Shown here: piece after piece, positions 21,787 through 32,707 of the stretch
Position numbering within the stretch: position 1 is the first letter of the stretch
Layout: every line of letters starts with the position of its first letter
From: Podospora pseudocomata
Taxonomy: Eukaryota > Ascomycota > Sordariomycetes > Sordariales > Podosporaceae
Assembly: GCF_035222375.1 (NCBI RefSeq)
Contig: NW_026946365.1
Coordinates: forward strand, 930,001-994,000
Direction of reading: 5' to 3'
Length of the DNA stretch: 64,000 nt
Notes under the pieces: model-generated
Databases searched by the model: none
The model's input: only the letters and a program-made list of their open reading frames with translations
Told to the model about the DNA's origin: nothing
Translations under genes and position numbers: made by a program

Positions 21787-22389
21787 GTACTCGGTCGTCC
21801 TTTCATTTTCGAGGTTTGCCGACTGGGACTTTTGCCTAGAGTTCAAAGAAGATTGTCCGAAAAGGAACGCCAACAGATTCGATCCGGGTCTGTTTATGTC
21901 TGGGATGAGAGGGAAGCTGGCATGCGGAGGTGGACCGATGGAAAGTCATGGAGCGCCAGCCGTTTGTCTGGGAGTTTTTTAACATACCGCGAGATGGAAG
22001 GCAAGCGAGGGAATGGTTTTGGGAACTCGAGGAGGGGGGTTGGGAGAACTCCGGATTCTGGTCGTGGCAGTGATGAGGATCAGGATGATGGGGAGCCAGA
22101 CAGTTTGGCGGCTGGCATAGATCATACCATCAGTGCTGCTAAGGAATCGAGGCTCTCTCCAACTTCCGCGAGGCCAGCCCGCTCAATGTGTACCCAATCT
22201 CCACCGCCCATCCCACAACACCGTCGTTACAACAGCTCGCAGAACCTCCGAATAGAGTTTAATCACCCCCTTCTTGAAACTGACGATAGCCGATCTCCGA
22301 TTTGTTTTGACAAGCATTATTTCACTCAATCACCTCCGGGGAAACCACAACCGAAATTATCATCCTCTACACCGTCTCCTCCTCCATAA
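21787..22389 (+). CDS. Partial WOPR-domain (Gti1/Pac2) transcription factor
   Basis: The open frame runs from just after an in-frame stop at 21784 to 22389, with no ATG before the conserved part. The core from FEVCRLGLLPRVQRRL through SEKERQQIRSGSVYVWDE, RRWTDGKSWSASR and GSFLTYREMEGKR is an excellent match to the first WOPR subdomain of Pac2-type regulators. These are DNA-binding proteins that control morphological and sexual switching. Missing are the usual N-terminal strand (a TxxDA block before the FEACR-like helix) and the whole second WOPR subdomain (the KPDGLMKQ block). Instead, a Ser/Pro-rich tail follows an acidic RGSDEDQDDGEPD stretch. It is either a truncated, decayed copy or a gene with exons I failed to find. 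The conserved core has no internal stop, so decay, if any, is limited. Confidence 0.6.
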   Translation, partial: VLGRPFIFEVCRLGLLPRVQRRLSEKERQQIRSGSVYVWDEREAGMRRWTDGKSWSASRLSGSFLTYREMEGKRGNGFGNSRRGVGRTPDSGRGSDEDQDDGEPDSLAAGIDHTISAAKESRLSPTSARPARSMCTQSPPPIPQHRRYNSSQNLRIEFNHPLLETDDSRSPICFDKHYFTQSPPGKPQPKLSSSTPSPPP

Positions 22390-24618
22390 AAATTTGTTGT
22401 TCCCTTAATGCGCGCTAGAAACTCGCTTCGAAACGTTTACGCCAGGGGGGGCGAACGGACGCCCGTTGCCAAGTTTCGCTGGGCTTTTTCTTTTTTTTCT
22501 TTTTTCTTACTGGTTTTCCGCCACAGAGATCTTGTGGACGATGAAAAATCGTCCCCTATTGATAATGATTGGTGTTGGGGGGAAAATGATGTGCACAATC
22601 TCAGGTGACACTGCGTCGTCGATTCCCTGTGGCTTGCCAGCTGGGTAAATAGGAGAGAGTCCTTTACGATCGACAGAAACTCGAGGGATCATTATATGAT
22701 TTGGCCTAGAAAAGATAAAGAATCAACTTAACCAAACCTGTGTCCCTGACGATCATTGCTTGTTTGGCAGGTTATTGTATTTACGGGTTGTATGCAAGAT
22801 AAGATTTTTAACCAGCCGGCAGAGAGGACAAAAAAAGGCTTGTTTGGATTTGGCATTGGAGTTGGAGTGGGACTTTGGGACTTTGGTTAGATGGGTTGCA
22901 ATAGACTAAACCAAAGCGCCAGAAACAAAAGTTTCATTTCCCTCGGCGGTACTCGATGAATTATTGACACCAAAAGAGCGGTTCTTCTGCAAAGGACGAC
23001 AGCTGAGCCGGTGCGGTCTCCGGTGTGATGTTACCATGCTAGATTAGGTGTAGATATTGTGCCGTAGTGCACGACGCTGCGGCGTGGGAGGTGATTGGCT
23101 GGGTCAGGACACAGGTCTGCGTAACCTCAGTTGGTGATGGGAATCGTGGGGGTAGATTTGAAGGATCAATAGGCAGGCAAGGCTCACTGGAGCAAAGGGT
23201 CTTCGTCGTCGTCGTCAAAGTGAAGCCATCGTGGGCTTGAATGGTGAAATGGCAAGCCCATACGAGGAGGGCCGGGATGCAGGTGGCTTGTGGGACGAAC
23301 TGGTGGCTTGGTGACTTCAATTCGAGATGCATCACACACAATTGTGACTGTCTCTCGTATCCGCCGAGTCTCACACTTACTTCGTGTTCCCCGTCGTGAT
23401 GTGGTATTTTGTGCCTGGAGGTGCAGAGACGGATTACTGGACTTGGATATATCATGAGGGCGTCTGACGTTCTGTGTGAACATGGTATATTGAGGATTCA
23501 ATCTTACGTACTTGAGCTCTCGATGTTGCGGTTGGTTCTCTGTGACAGGTCTAGACTCTGGGCTAGCAAATCCCCTGCTCGGGGTAGCGCTGCTCGGTTG
23601 GGTGGCCGTTGGCGTCATTTCCGCACCCCTGTCTCATCTTATCAGTGCATCCAGCGGGCACAAGTCATTACCTACACGTGCTACCTCTTGAAAAGAAGAG
23701 AACTTGAAGTGTTACGTGTCCGAGGCGGTGGGATCAGGTTTGTCTCCCTTTGTGAGAGGGCGATCGTTATCCATCGTGCGACAGACACGAAGAAAAGAGC
23801 GGGTATCTCTGCTGCGATAACCCGGGAAAAGGCGGTCGATCTGTCAAACGATTCCATGTTGAACCAGAAACAGAAACAGTCCCCTAATTCGGAAGTGGGC
23901 CTGGGCTGCATTGGCCCTGTCGTGCGCTAAGCTTTCTCCACTCCCTGCAGAAATCTTCAGGGGCTTTCCCTTGTTTATCGAAAGTCGAGAAGGGGGCAAA
24001 CGACAGGTCGGACCGCGCTGCCCCCACGGACCAGACCGGCCGAAAGATACAAGCTCTTGTCATGCCTCGTTCTGTGTGACCTGTGAATGTCTCGTCTTTT
24101 TGCTCTACCTTGATTGAAGTACTTCTGTTCTACATAGAACGTTGTCGAAACGTTTCCCGTTATCGCACCAAAAAAAGCGTTGGCTTCTTCGTGCTTGTGC
24201 ACCGAAAACGCACGAAGGACTCTGGGCTTTTTTTTCTTCTGGCGCTGAGGCGTGCCGCTCTCAACTTAACCTCCGCTTCTCTCTTTTTATCGTCAATTTG
24301 CCTAATATCAGCAACGGTGTGGGTGGCCGCCAGTCTTTACTGCCTTCCTTTTTATCCCCCAATCGGCAATCGCGATCCAGTATCGTGATCTCAGCTGCAC
24401 TCTCCTGGTTTCTGCGACCGACTGCCAACGGTAGTCCCCTCAAAGGTCGACCGACCGACCGAGTCGAACATCGCGACTTCGTTTTCCATTCTCTGGGCCG
24501 CAGACAGGACAGCATCGTACCGAAATGCCTGTATAGCACCGATTGTTTTACACACCTACATTCGTTTCACGTTTCCCGACTACATCGCGGCGTTGACCAC
24601 CACCATACCAAAATCGAA
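22390..24618. other. Intergenic region and leader of the DUF3405 gene
   Basis: No convincing gene. A 144-codon minus-strand ORF at 23184-23618 ends in an acidic tail but matches nothing known to me. From about 24050 the sequence becomes pyrimidine-rich and probably contains the promoter and 5' UTR of the gene at 24619. Confidence 0.4.
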
Positions 24619-26884
24619 ATGTTGACAAAAACACACATTCGCCGAGTGCTTACTCGGCCAAAAACTTATATCCCAGCTCTTGCGGTGTTTGTTCTCTGCT
24701 GGATCCTGCTGGCGCATCACGGTGGCTATAGAGTGGTTCCTTTCTACGACCGTCCAGTCAACACTGAGCGCGACCCAGGTACGGATTGAGTTCTCCGGAC
24801 GGATACTGGCGTTTGCTGACCACAAAATAGATGAGCGCAAGGAGCTTGCATTGCAAGCGCAAAGACAACTGTTTGAGAAAGACTGGCGCGATCTGGAAAA
24901 GTAAGTGACACCCTGGAAAGCCATTTCACCATCTGCTTGACGCTAACGTTCGTCTTCTAGGAAACCTGGACTAGGCGCCGTATATGGCAACACCTTGAAC
25001 AGCCTTACCGACCGGGACACCAGAAAGCCATCGCACGAGGCCAAGCTGACACTGGGCGACAACTCCACCTCCTTCACCAAGGAACGTCCCGCTATCTACA
25101 ACCCATATCCCAAGTACAACTCAAAGGAATGGTTGGCCACTCATGCCCGGTATGTGCCTTGCATTGGAGCCACGGGAGACGAAGTCGAGGATATCAAAGT
25201 CTTCAGGGGCCGCCCGCGCAACTTCCCCGACCCCGGCTTTGGAAGCTACAGCACGCTTGGACTTGACCGCAACCTTTGCTTCGAAAGAGAGACTCGGATG
25301 GGCCAGTACGGAGTAAACCCGGTGATGGATAAGGACGGCCAGCCGGTCAACTGGGACAAGGTCAACTGGGGCGAGTTGCAATCCAAATGTGTTGATCAGA
25401 ATCAGGCACGTTTTGCCACGAGCGGTCCGCCGAACGCCTATGTCGACGAGGAGGAGGACAGCGAGCCTTCCCCCGACCTGAAAAAGTACGACGAGTCTGC
25501 CGAGAAGCAGACGCCCAAGGACCTGTTGGCTACATTCAGACGGTTCTGGCGTGGTCCGGATGCCCGCCCGCTTCGCTCAAGATCGATTAAGGGCGTCTTC
25601 GAGAACAAGCGCGCGTACAATTCGACCGTCAAGGCCGGAGAGGCCAGAACCGCCATTCTGCTGCGATCCTACACCGGGAAGGAGTACAATGATAACGACA
25701 AACAAGCCATTCGGTCGCTCATCACAGAGCTCAGCCTGCGAACTGGTGGAGAGTATCAGGTTTTCTTGTTTGTGCACTACAGAGAAGACGAGTTCGATAT
25801 CTGGGCTAGCGAGGACCTGTACCGTCAAGCGATTGAGAAGCACGTTCCCGAGGAGCTCCGCAGCATCACCATTCTTTGGACCGAGGGAGCCGTTGACAAG
25901 ATGTACCCCAAGCTCACTGTCAAGGCGAGGAAGGTGCACAACGGCCAGTTCCTGCCTGTCCAGATGTTTATGCAGGAGTTCCGGGAATTCGACTATGTTT
26001 GGAACTGGGAGATGGACTCACGGGTGGTTGGCCATCACTACAATGTGCTCAACAAGTTGGCTGAGTTTGGCCGCAAGCAGCCTCGACGGGGACTCTGGGA
26101 GCGCAACGAGCGCTTCTACATCCCTTCTTACTATGGAGGGTTCGAGTCCAAGTTCCGCCAAACGGTGGAGAGACAAGTCGGGGATGAGACGATTTGGGGC
26201 GCTCCCAAGCTTCCTGTTGTCAACCCTGTCGGCCCCAAGCCACCAGTCGAGAATCCCAAGGACGACAATTACAAATGGGGTGTTGGTGAGGAGGCCGATC
26301 TGATCACCCTGGCGCCCATATTCAATCCAGTCAACAGCGGCTGGATTATGCGCAACCAGGTGTGGGGATACCGAAACCTGAACTTCCCATGGGGCAAGCT
26401 ACCTCGCCGGGCTACGATTATCACTCAAGTCAGAGCGTCAAGGAGGTTGATTGACGTGATGCATGCTGAGGATCTCAGAGGCAACCACGTCGCCTCCGAA
26501 ATGGTTTCTCAGACCACCGCTCTCCTCCACGGACTGAAGGCTGTGTATGCACCCATGCCAGTCTACTTTGACCGGGCGTGGAGCGGCAGCCAGCTGGCCA
26601 AGTGGTTCAACGGAGGCCCCAAGGGGCAAAGTGGCAGCTTCGGCAGCGCCATGGGATGGGGACAAGAGGGGAGATACCTGGGCAGCACATGGTACTACCG
26701 TGCCATTCCACCTCAGCGATTGTACAACAACTGGATGGGGTACGAGGACACTGGCATCGGCGGCCCCGAGTGGGAGCAGAAGCACGGGAGGACATGTCTT
26801 CCTTCGATGATTCTGCACCCGATCAAGGAGGTGAAGCCAACGGAGAAGGGGTATTCGACTGATTCGAAGCTTCCTTATGATTGA
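24619..26884 (+). CDS. DUF3405 type II membrane protein
   Basis: Three exons, 24619-24778, 24831-24900 and 24961-26884, 717 residues. A short basic cytosolic tail precedes one hydrophobic anchor, YIPALAVFVLCWILLAHHGG, at residues 17-36. The rest would be lumenal. The large domain has the features of the fungal DUF3405 family: RTAILLRSYTGKEY near residue 300, a block with YQVFLFVHYRED, a WNWEMDSR acidic motif, a SGWIMRNQVWGYRNLNFP block and a long C-terminal region rich in Trp and Gly. Family members have type II topology and a DxD-like motif, so a Golgi glycosyltransferase-like role is often suggested; this is not established. Introns are 52 and 60 nt with GTACGG and GTAAGT donors. The start is the first ATG that places the anchor near the N-terminus. 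Confidence 0.85.
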
Positions 26885-28988
26885 GAGGGGCTACAAGACA
26901 ACACCAGCCGGTCTGATGGAAAACAAACAACAAAAAAAAGTTATGCCGCCGAGTTGCTTGGTTTGGGAAAGAGGCTGCAAGGGTTGAAGGGCAGGACCGA
27001 TTTACTTTTTTTTTTCTTTTGCGGCGGAATTTTTGGGGGGAGGGACGAGGTTATGAAGCCACCACATGCTTTTCTTTGGGGAAGGGCAGATGTACCGCTT
27101 ACCTACCAAGCAACTCGTTTATTCATGAGGAGGGTACCCCAGGTTATTGTAACCAGATCATTGGATCTGGGGGTCACGACCTCTGGTGGAGCATCATCAT
27201 CATTTTATCATGGGATGCATCACATTTTTATATACCCCGGATCATCATCATGAATATGGGCTCCCCCAGGCAGGGGCGGGGGCGGGGGGGAGTGGGATGA
27301 CATGTAACACACACACATTGCTGTTTGTATGATAAAAAGCCACGATTTGTATTGGGAGTTTTTGGAGTTGGTAGAATGGACGGATGGGGAAGGGGGTAGG
27401 GGGATAGCATGGCATGTTTTTGGGAGCGTGATTTTTTTTTTAAAAAAAAAAGTACTGTATAGATAATTTTTAATGAACGGAATGGCATTTTTCATGAATA
27501 TTTTGTTTCTTTATGTTGAGTATTGATGGGAAAGGGGCGTGTCAAAGTGATTCTGGCGGGTTGGTGGTTTGGGGAAAATCAGGGGTCCACCCTTGTTCAA
27601 AAATAGCACCGCGTGACAGGCTGGCTAGTGGTGGACGAGAAAGGATGATCCGATGGGGATTGGATTTGCCGGGTTTTTAGGTGATGGGATGGGATGGGAT
27701 GGGCTTCTAGAACTTTTGGATTTGGAGGAGGTGTAGGGGGGCAAAGGAGGGAGAAATGTGAACCCGAGTTTGTTGACAGTTTTTTGGGGGTTGATGATGA
27801 TATCTACGATATGAAAAGTGGTGAATGATAGGGAAGGTGGGTCGGATATTAATCTTTTGGATCACCTAGGAATACCACATGCCATTTCCATCTTAGATGG
27901 GTAGGTGTAAAGCTTATCACTATGTTCCATGTCCGGCAGGCGCGGAAGGATCCTAGTAGGTATCACGGTAGTTTTTTTTGTTGTTGGACTTCTGGAAGGT
28001 GCGGTGTGTAATTCTCGAATGATGCACGGGAACGGAGACGGAGAGACAGTGTGCTGGAGTGGTGTAAGTGAAGCCGGGAGAACCGATGGTGTAAGACATC
28101 TCAACTCACTTCCTCCATAACCAGGTTTGGGGGGAGTCATGGCCAGCAGCCCAGAGCGGGACCGAACAGGAAAAGAGTTCGGTGTTAAGACCCGGAAGTT
28201 AGAACTGGCCTGGGGGAAAGAAACTCCAGCCCAAGATGGGGAAAATCCAACAATGAGAAAATGGATAGCCTCAAGCACGACAACCTGGGATTGACAGGGC
28301 TGCCGTTGAAAATCGATCTCGTGGCGCCTGTAAGCCCCAAAGTTGTGGAGCGACATGGTCAGACTTTCAGCGCTTGAACAACGCCAAATCAGCCCAGAAC
28401 GACAAGCCACTGTTCATGCTGAGCCACAAACGCCTTGGGAATCTTTGTAATACCTGCGTTTTGATTGGACAGAGGTCCAAAATGTGGTACGGGTTGTGGG
28501 GATGTGGTCTGGGTGAGTCGATTGATGGACGACCCATTGTTCATGTTTGCCGGGTGGTCCGTTGAACTTGGCAGTCACACGGTGTGCGGTGGTGGTGGTC
28601 AAAGGGCAGGGCTGCCAGGTGGGCTGGGCTCAGGCACCGGAGTTTGTGGCATGTTTGTTTTAAAAGGGATGAGGTTCCCGCCCAAAGTCTGAAGCTTTTT
28701 GGTCTTTTTGTTCTTGTGATCAGTAAAGCATTTATTACCTACACAGACGATTTTTGATCTGGGGATCTGGAAGTACCGGACAAACGTTCAACAAGACGAG
28801 TTTCATCAACCCAGCCAACCACAAGCTCTCCACTTGTTCACTTACACGCGGTCTTCAACAACAACCACAACCTTTTATACACCACCGCTCTCACCACCAC
28901 CACCACCACCACCACCACAACAACAACAAACAACAACAACAACTTTCTTCTCTCCTAAAGTTCACCTCACAAAAACAAAGCCGTCAAA
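26885..28988. other. Gene-poor intergenic region
   Basis: No supportable gene. It holds homopolymer and low-complexity tracts near 27009 and 27428-27450 and GATGG repeats near 27681-27702. A 182-codon minus-strand ORF at 27862-28410 is Ser/Pro-rich with no family features. ACC and ACA triplet repeats at about 28893-28941 precede the small ORF at 28989. Confidence 0.4.
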
Positions 28989-29255
28989 ATGTCCCCGACA
29001 CACACCATGTCCGCCCACCTCTGCAAACAAATCGTCTCCTCCTGGCGCGAGAGCAGACAGTCCAACACCAGCAGCAGCAGCCCCCTCCCTTCCCCCCCAA
29101 ACAACATGGGCTCCTACTTCCCTCGCTCTCTCTCTTCCTCATCATCACCAAAGACCTCGCTAGACAACGGCGACCGTCACGACACCTCTGTCCCTCTGTC
29201 AAGACAAACGTCCAACAACAACAACAGCAGCAACTGGAGATGGGGGTCCCGTTAA
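28989..29255 (+). CDS. Possible small Ser/Asn-rich protein
   Basis: An 88-codon ORF starting in a very good context (GTCAAAATGTCC) directly after a long CA-rich, pyrimidine-purine alternating leader of the kind seen before highly expressed fungal genes. The protein starts MSPTHTMSAHLCKQIVSSW and is then Ser/Asn-rich and disordered, ending NNNNSSNWRWGSR. No family is recognised and no intron is visible. The leader and start context are the only support; it could equally be a chance ORF. Confidence 0.35.
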   Translation: MSPTHTMSAHLCKQIVSSWRESRQSNTSSSSPLPSPPNNMGSYFPRSLSSSSSPKTSLDNGDRHDTSVPLSRQTSNNNNSSNWRWGSR

Positions 29256-30577
29256 GCGGAAGGAACTGATTGGTCCGAAAGGGGAAGGAGGAAAGAAAGA
29301 AAGTGTTATCGTATGATTTGAGGGAGGATATCGCACCACCCAACTACACCACACCACACCACACCATTTTTTTTAATACGACTACGAACCACCCACACCA
29401 GTTACTAGAGAGAGGGAGGGATGGATGCCTGGATGGGGTATGCCGAGTTATGCAGGCCTATCGTTGGTGGTACACACACCTTAGACTTAGGTTTGAAGGG
29501 AGGGAGGTTTAGTCGACCTTACACAACATGAAATGGGCGGTGGAATACAAGGGATTTTTGGGCTGGACTACTGGACTGGACTGGACTGGACCGGAATTGG
29601 ATGGGGACATTCTACAATGAAGAGAGAGGGAACATCATTCGCAGCCCGCACAGCCAGCTTGGCAGGGCGCTGGACATACACAACGGAGTTAAACCGAGAG
29701 GGATTCATGATTTTGCTTTGTCATCATCATCATTATACCAATTTACTATTTTTTCACCATTTACTTGAACTATGTCGTAATATCCTGCTTATGTCACTGT
29801 GGGTGAGAGTGAAAATTGGCATTTTGCCTTGTAAGGTGTGAATGAGATGAGATGGCGCAATCGACACTAACAATTGACAGTTCCCTTGTGCTGGAAAAAG
29901 AAGATCATTTTGTTGGCCGCTTCGGTACCGAATATCTCTATAATGAAAATTTGGCTCGCCCAGTCATGAATCCATAACGGAAGGTTTCTTTGCGCGGTGT
30001 CTGTTACGCAAAATTCTTCCAAGAATCGTGCCATGCGAGAGGGAATGTCATGCCATTTTTATCTAAACCGGGCGCGCCGCAGGTCGCCGTTTGTTACTGC
30101 TACCTTGACCGCTGTTGCTGGTGTAAGTGTTTCTCGCACGGTGTGGGGAATGGATCGGACACGGAGAGCGGTACAGGAAAGGGGAGAACCGGTAGGAATT
30201 GAGATCGGGGAAAGCTTTATAAGGGTCCACATTTTCCCGTTGGGGGAGGGAGATCTAACGGGAATGCCGGTGACCGGGTTTGGCTGCCGGTTTTTGGTGG
30301 TGCGGAGGGAGGTGATGGATTGATACCATATCTTTCTACTTGCTCATTTGTGCCAATGCCCCAGCTCTGCATGTTGAGCGAAGGCTGTATTGGCTTGACA
30401 CACCTGTTTGAGTTACCCGTTGGAGATTTGTCTCGAGGACACAGGTGTCTGTGTTATTCATGATCTTTCTGGCATCGTCTGTGGCGTGAGTCGGCGACAG
30501 CAAGCTTGGACGAGGTTGGATGATTCTGGGTTGGTCAGTGAACGATTGTCCCCGGCTGAACTATTGTTGTCTTCTAT
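29256..30577. other. Intergenic region
   Basis: No supportable gene. It contains short direct repeats of GGACT near 29564-29590 and CATCAT near 29722-29733. It should include the 3' UTR of dcd1 on the minus strand at its right end. Confidence 0.4.
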
Positions 30578-31756
30578 CTACTTGTACACATCCAGTTTCT
30601 CAAGATGTACCAGCCCATTCGCAGGCTGTCAAATCCCGTCAGCTTTTCTTCATCCCCGTTCAATCATGAAAGGAAGCTACTCACCGGGGCATACTGCCTC
30701 AACTTCACCCCCGCCTCTCTAAACACCGCCGCCGTATCCCCATCCATGCTATACCCGTGACTATACACCACCTCCCCAATCCCAACCTGAACAATCTTGA
30801 TGCTGCACGTCAAGCACGGGTGCGTAGTGCAGTACAGCACCGCGCCCTCCCTCACCCTCTCCCTTCCCGCTTCAAGCAGGGCATTCTCCTCGGCATGGAT
30901 ACAAAGACAAGTCGTCAACCCGTGTCCTGACCCCTGACCGGCATTGCACCTGTCACATCCCCCCTCCCCACAGTTGACCAAGCCCCTGGGTGTACCGTTG
31001 TAACCCGTGCTGATAACCCTCTTATCCCTCACAATAACGCATCCAACCCGCCGCTTCATGCAGTTTGCTCTCTGCGCCGCCAGCTCAGCCAACGCCATGA
31101 AGTAGGCGTCCCAAGACGGGCGGAGCCGGTCTTGATTCAACAAATCCAGCTTCCCCAGCGTGGCGTACAAGTGGGCGAGAGAAGAAGAGGTGTTCAACAA
31201 CCTCACTGTCGCTCTTGATATCATCGCCTGGGTGCCATTTACTGGATCGTAGAGATGGGAGTCGTTTAGTGTGACGAACGACTCGAGATCAGTAACTTCA
31301 TGATCGAGTTCCGACTCCTCGTTTGGTCCTTTCAAGAACCGACCGTGGTTGGACTGGGACTGTCGAGCTAGGAAACGTTTCCAGCGGACGGTCAAGGGGG
31401 CGTCAACCGAGAGGAGAAGGAAGAAGGGGCGGCGGGTGTACAATTCGAGGATTTCTTCTGAGGGTATGTCGGTTGTTACGAAGCGGTCGCGCCATCGTTT
31501 GGTGACGAATTCGAGGAGTTCTTCGGGGGTGGAGAAGGTAGTTTGGGTGGTGGAGGAGGAGGAGATGGAGGATGGGGGGGTGGTTTGGGTTGTGTGTTTT
31601 GGGGAGAGGTAGAGGTGGGTGAAGCCGTGGTGGTCGGCGAGGTAATTGGCGATGGTGCGCTTGCCGGCGCAGATGCCTATGATTTGTGTAAGTAAGAGTG
31701 GATGGGTGAGAGGCCAAGGTGGTCATGTGTTTACTGCCGCAGATTCCAATGAACAT
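30578..31756 (-). CDS. dcd1: Deoxycytidylate deaminase
   Basis: Three exons, 31735-31756 (22 nt), 30685-31676 and 30578-30625, 353 residues. The enzyme deaminates dCMP to dUMP, feeding thymidylate synthesis. Zinc ligands are seen in HAEENALLEAG (His and catalytic Glu) and PCLTC. A second cysteine-rich stretch, CGEGGCDRC, matches the extra zinc site of eukaryotic enzymes. The fungal-type N-terminal extension resembles a nucleoside kinase: MFIGICGSICAGKRTIANYL, with its GxxxxGK loop, is formed only after splicing of the first intron. The third exon adds a conserved-looking PPANGLVHLEKLDVYK end; reading through its donor would give a shorter, unlike tail. The gene diverges from atg7, with 951 bases between start codons. 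Confidence 0.94.
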
Positions 31757-32707
31757 TTGACTGTTGAGTGGAGATTGAAGATTGGTGTTTTGATCAGATG
31801 GAGAAGTAGGAATCCGAAATGAGAACGTCTATTTCTCTCAGTAAATATCTACAACCATGAAATTCTCCAGCCAGCTAAGGTGTGTAATAAGTCCGTTTTG
31901 AAATGGCGGAGAACGAAAACGCGCTTCTAGCTGCAAGTCATTAACGCGTGAGCGCGTCTTCAAGCTCCTCGTGACCGATGATTAGCCGGTGGGATGTGCC
32001 TGTCTTCAGTTGGCCATGATATCAAACAATAGTACATTTTGGTAAAGGACTATTCTATGTTCATGGTTTGGGCCCGTTCCTTATTTCCCATATCTGATGG
32101 GCCGTATTCTAGAATCTCTCCGTGGCCATCGACCTTCTTTGTAAGCCTTTGTCCAAGATGGTGGCTCAGGTACCTTGCCTTGTTCATGGCGGGGCAGTCT
32201 GGTATACGCTTGAAGCAGATCCCTGGAAAGTGCGGGGCATCAGCCAGAGCTTCCTCCACGCTCCGCTATTGAACTGAAGCTGGTACCTCCCATCTGACTT
32301 CCTACTTGAACCGAATAGAACGGCAGTTGCGTATCGTATATAATCCAGGTCTTACCTTCCCAAGCTTGTAACACACCAGGCACCGGTCATCCGGCGATGC
32401 CACACCACACCTGACCAAAGCTTTGCAGCTTACCTGAGACGCACATGTGTTCCAAGGCGTATCTATCTCTAACGCTCTAGACGATTCGAGTCATCCACAA
32501 CAGTATTATCCTTCTTTGCCAAATCCAACAAAGCCGCCAGCCTAGATCTTCTCAACGTCGCCGCTTTGACCAGTTCGCGAACAGTAACTTCGCTCCGAAA
32601 TCGCGTACACAACTTGCGATCACAACCCCGCGGTCAGTCTTCCCCAAACACCAACGAATCGAGAATCAACCCAGCGAATCGACCCCGTGAGGCGACCACA
32701 GAGTACC
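31757..32707. other. Divergent promoter region, dcd1 and atg7
   Basis: Between two divergent start codons. No supportable gene. Two overlapping short ORFs near 32040-32270 on opposite strands show no family features. Confidence 0.5.

Noticed and set aside
23184-23618. 144-codon minus-strand ORF with an acidic end, perhaps split by introns
   Set aside because: The best internal intron is only 40 nt, the sequence is low in recognisable structure and no family fits. Kept as intergenic.
27862-28410. 182-codon minus-strand ORF
   Set aside because: Ser/Pro/Arg-rich composition like a chance frame, with no leader signal and no family features.
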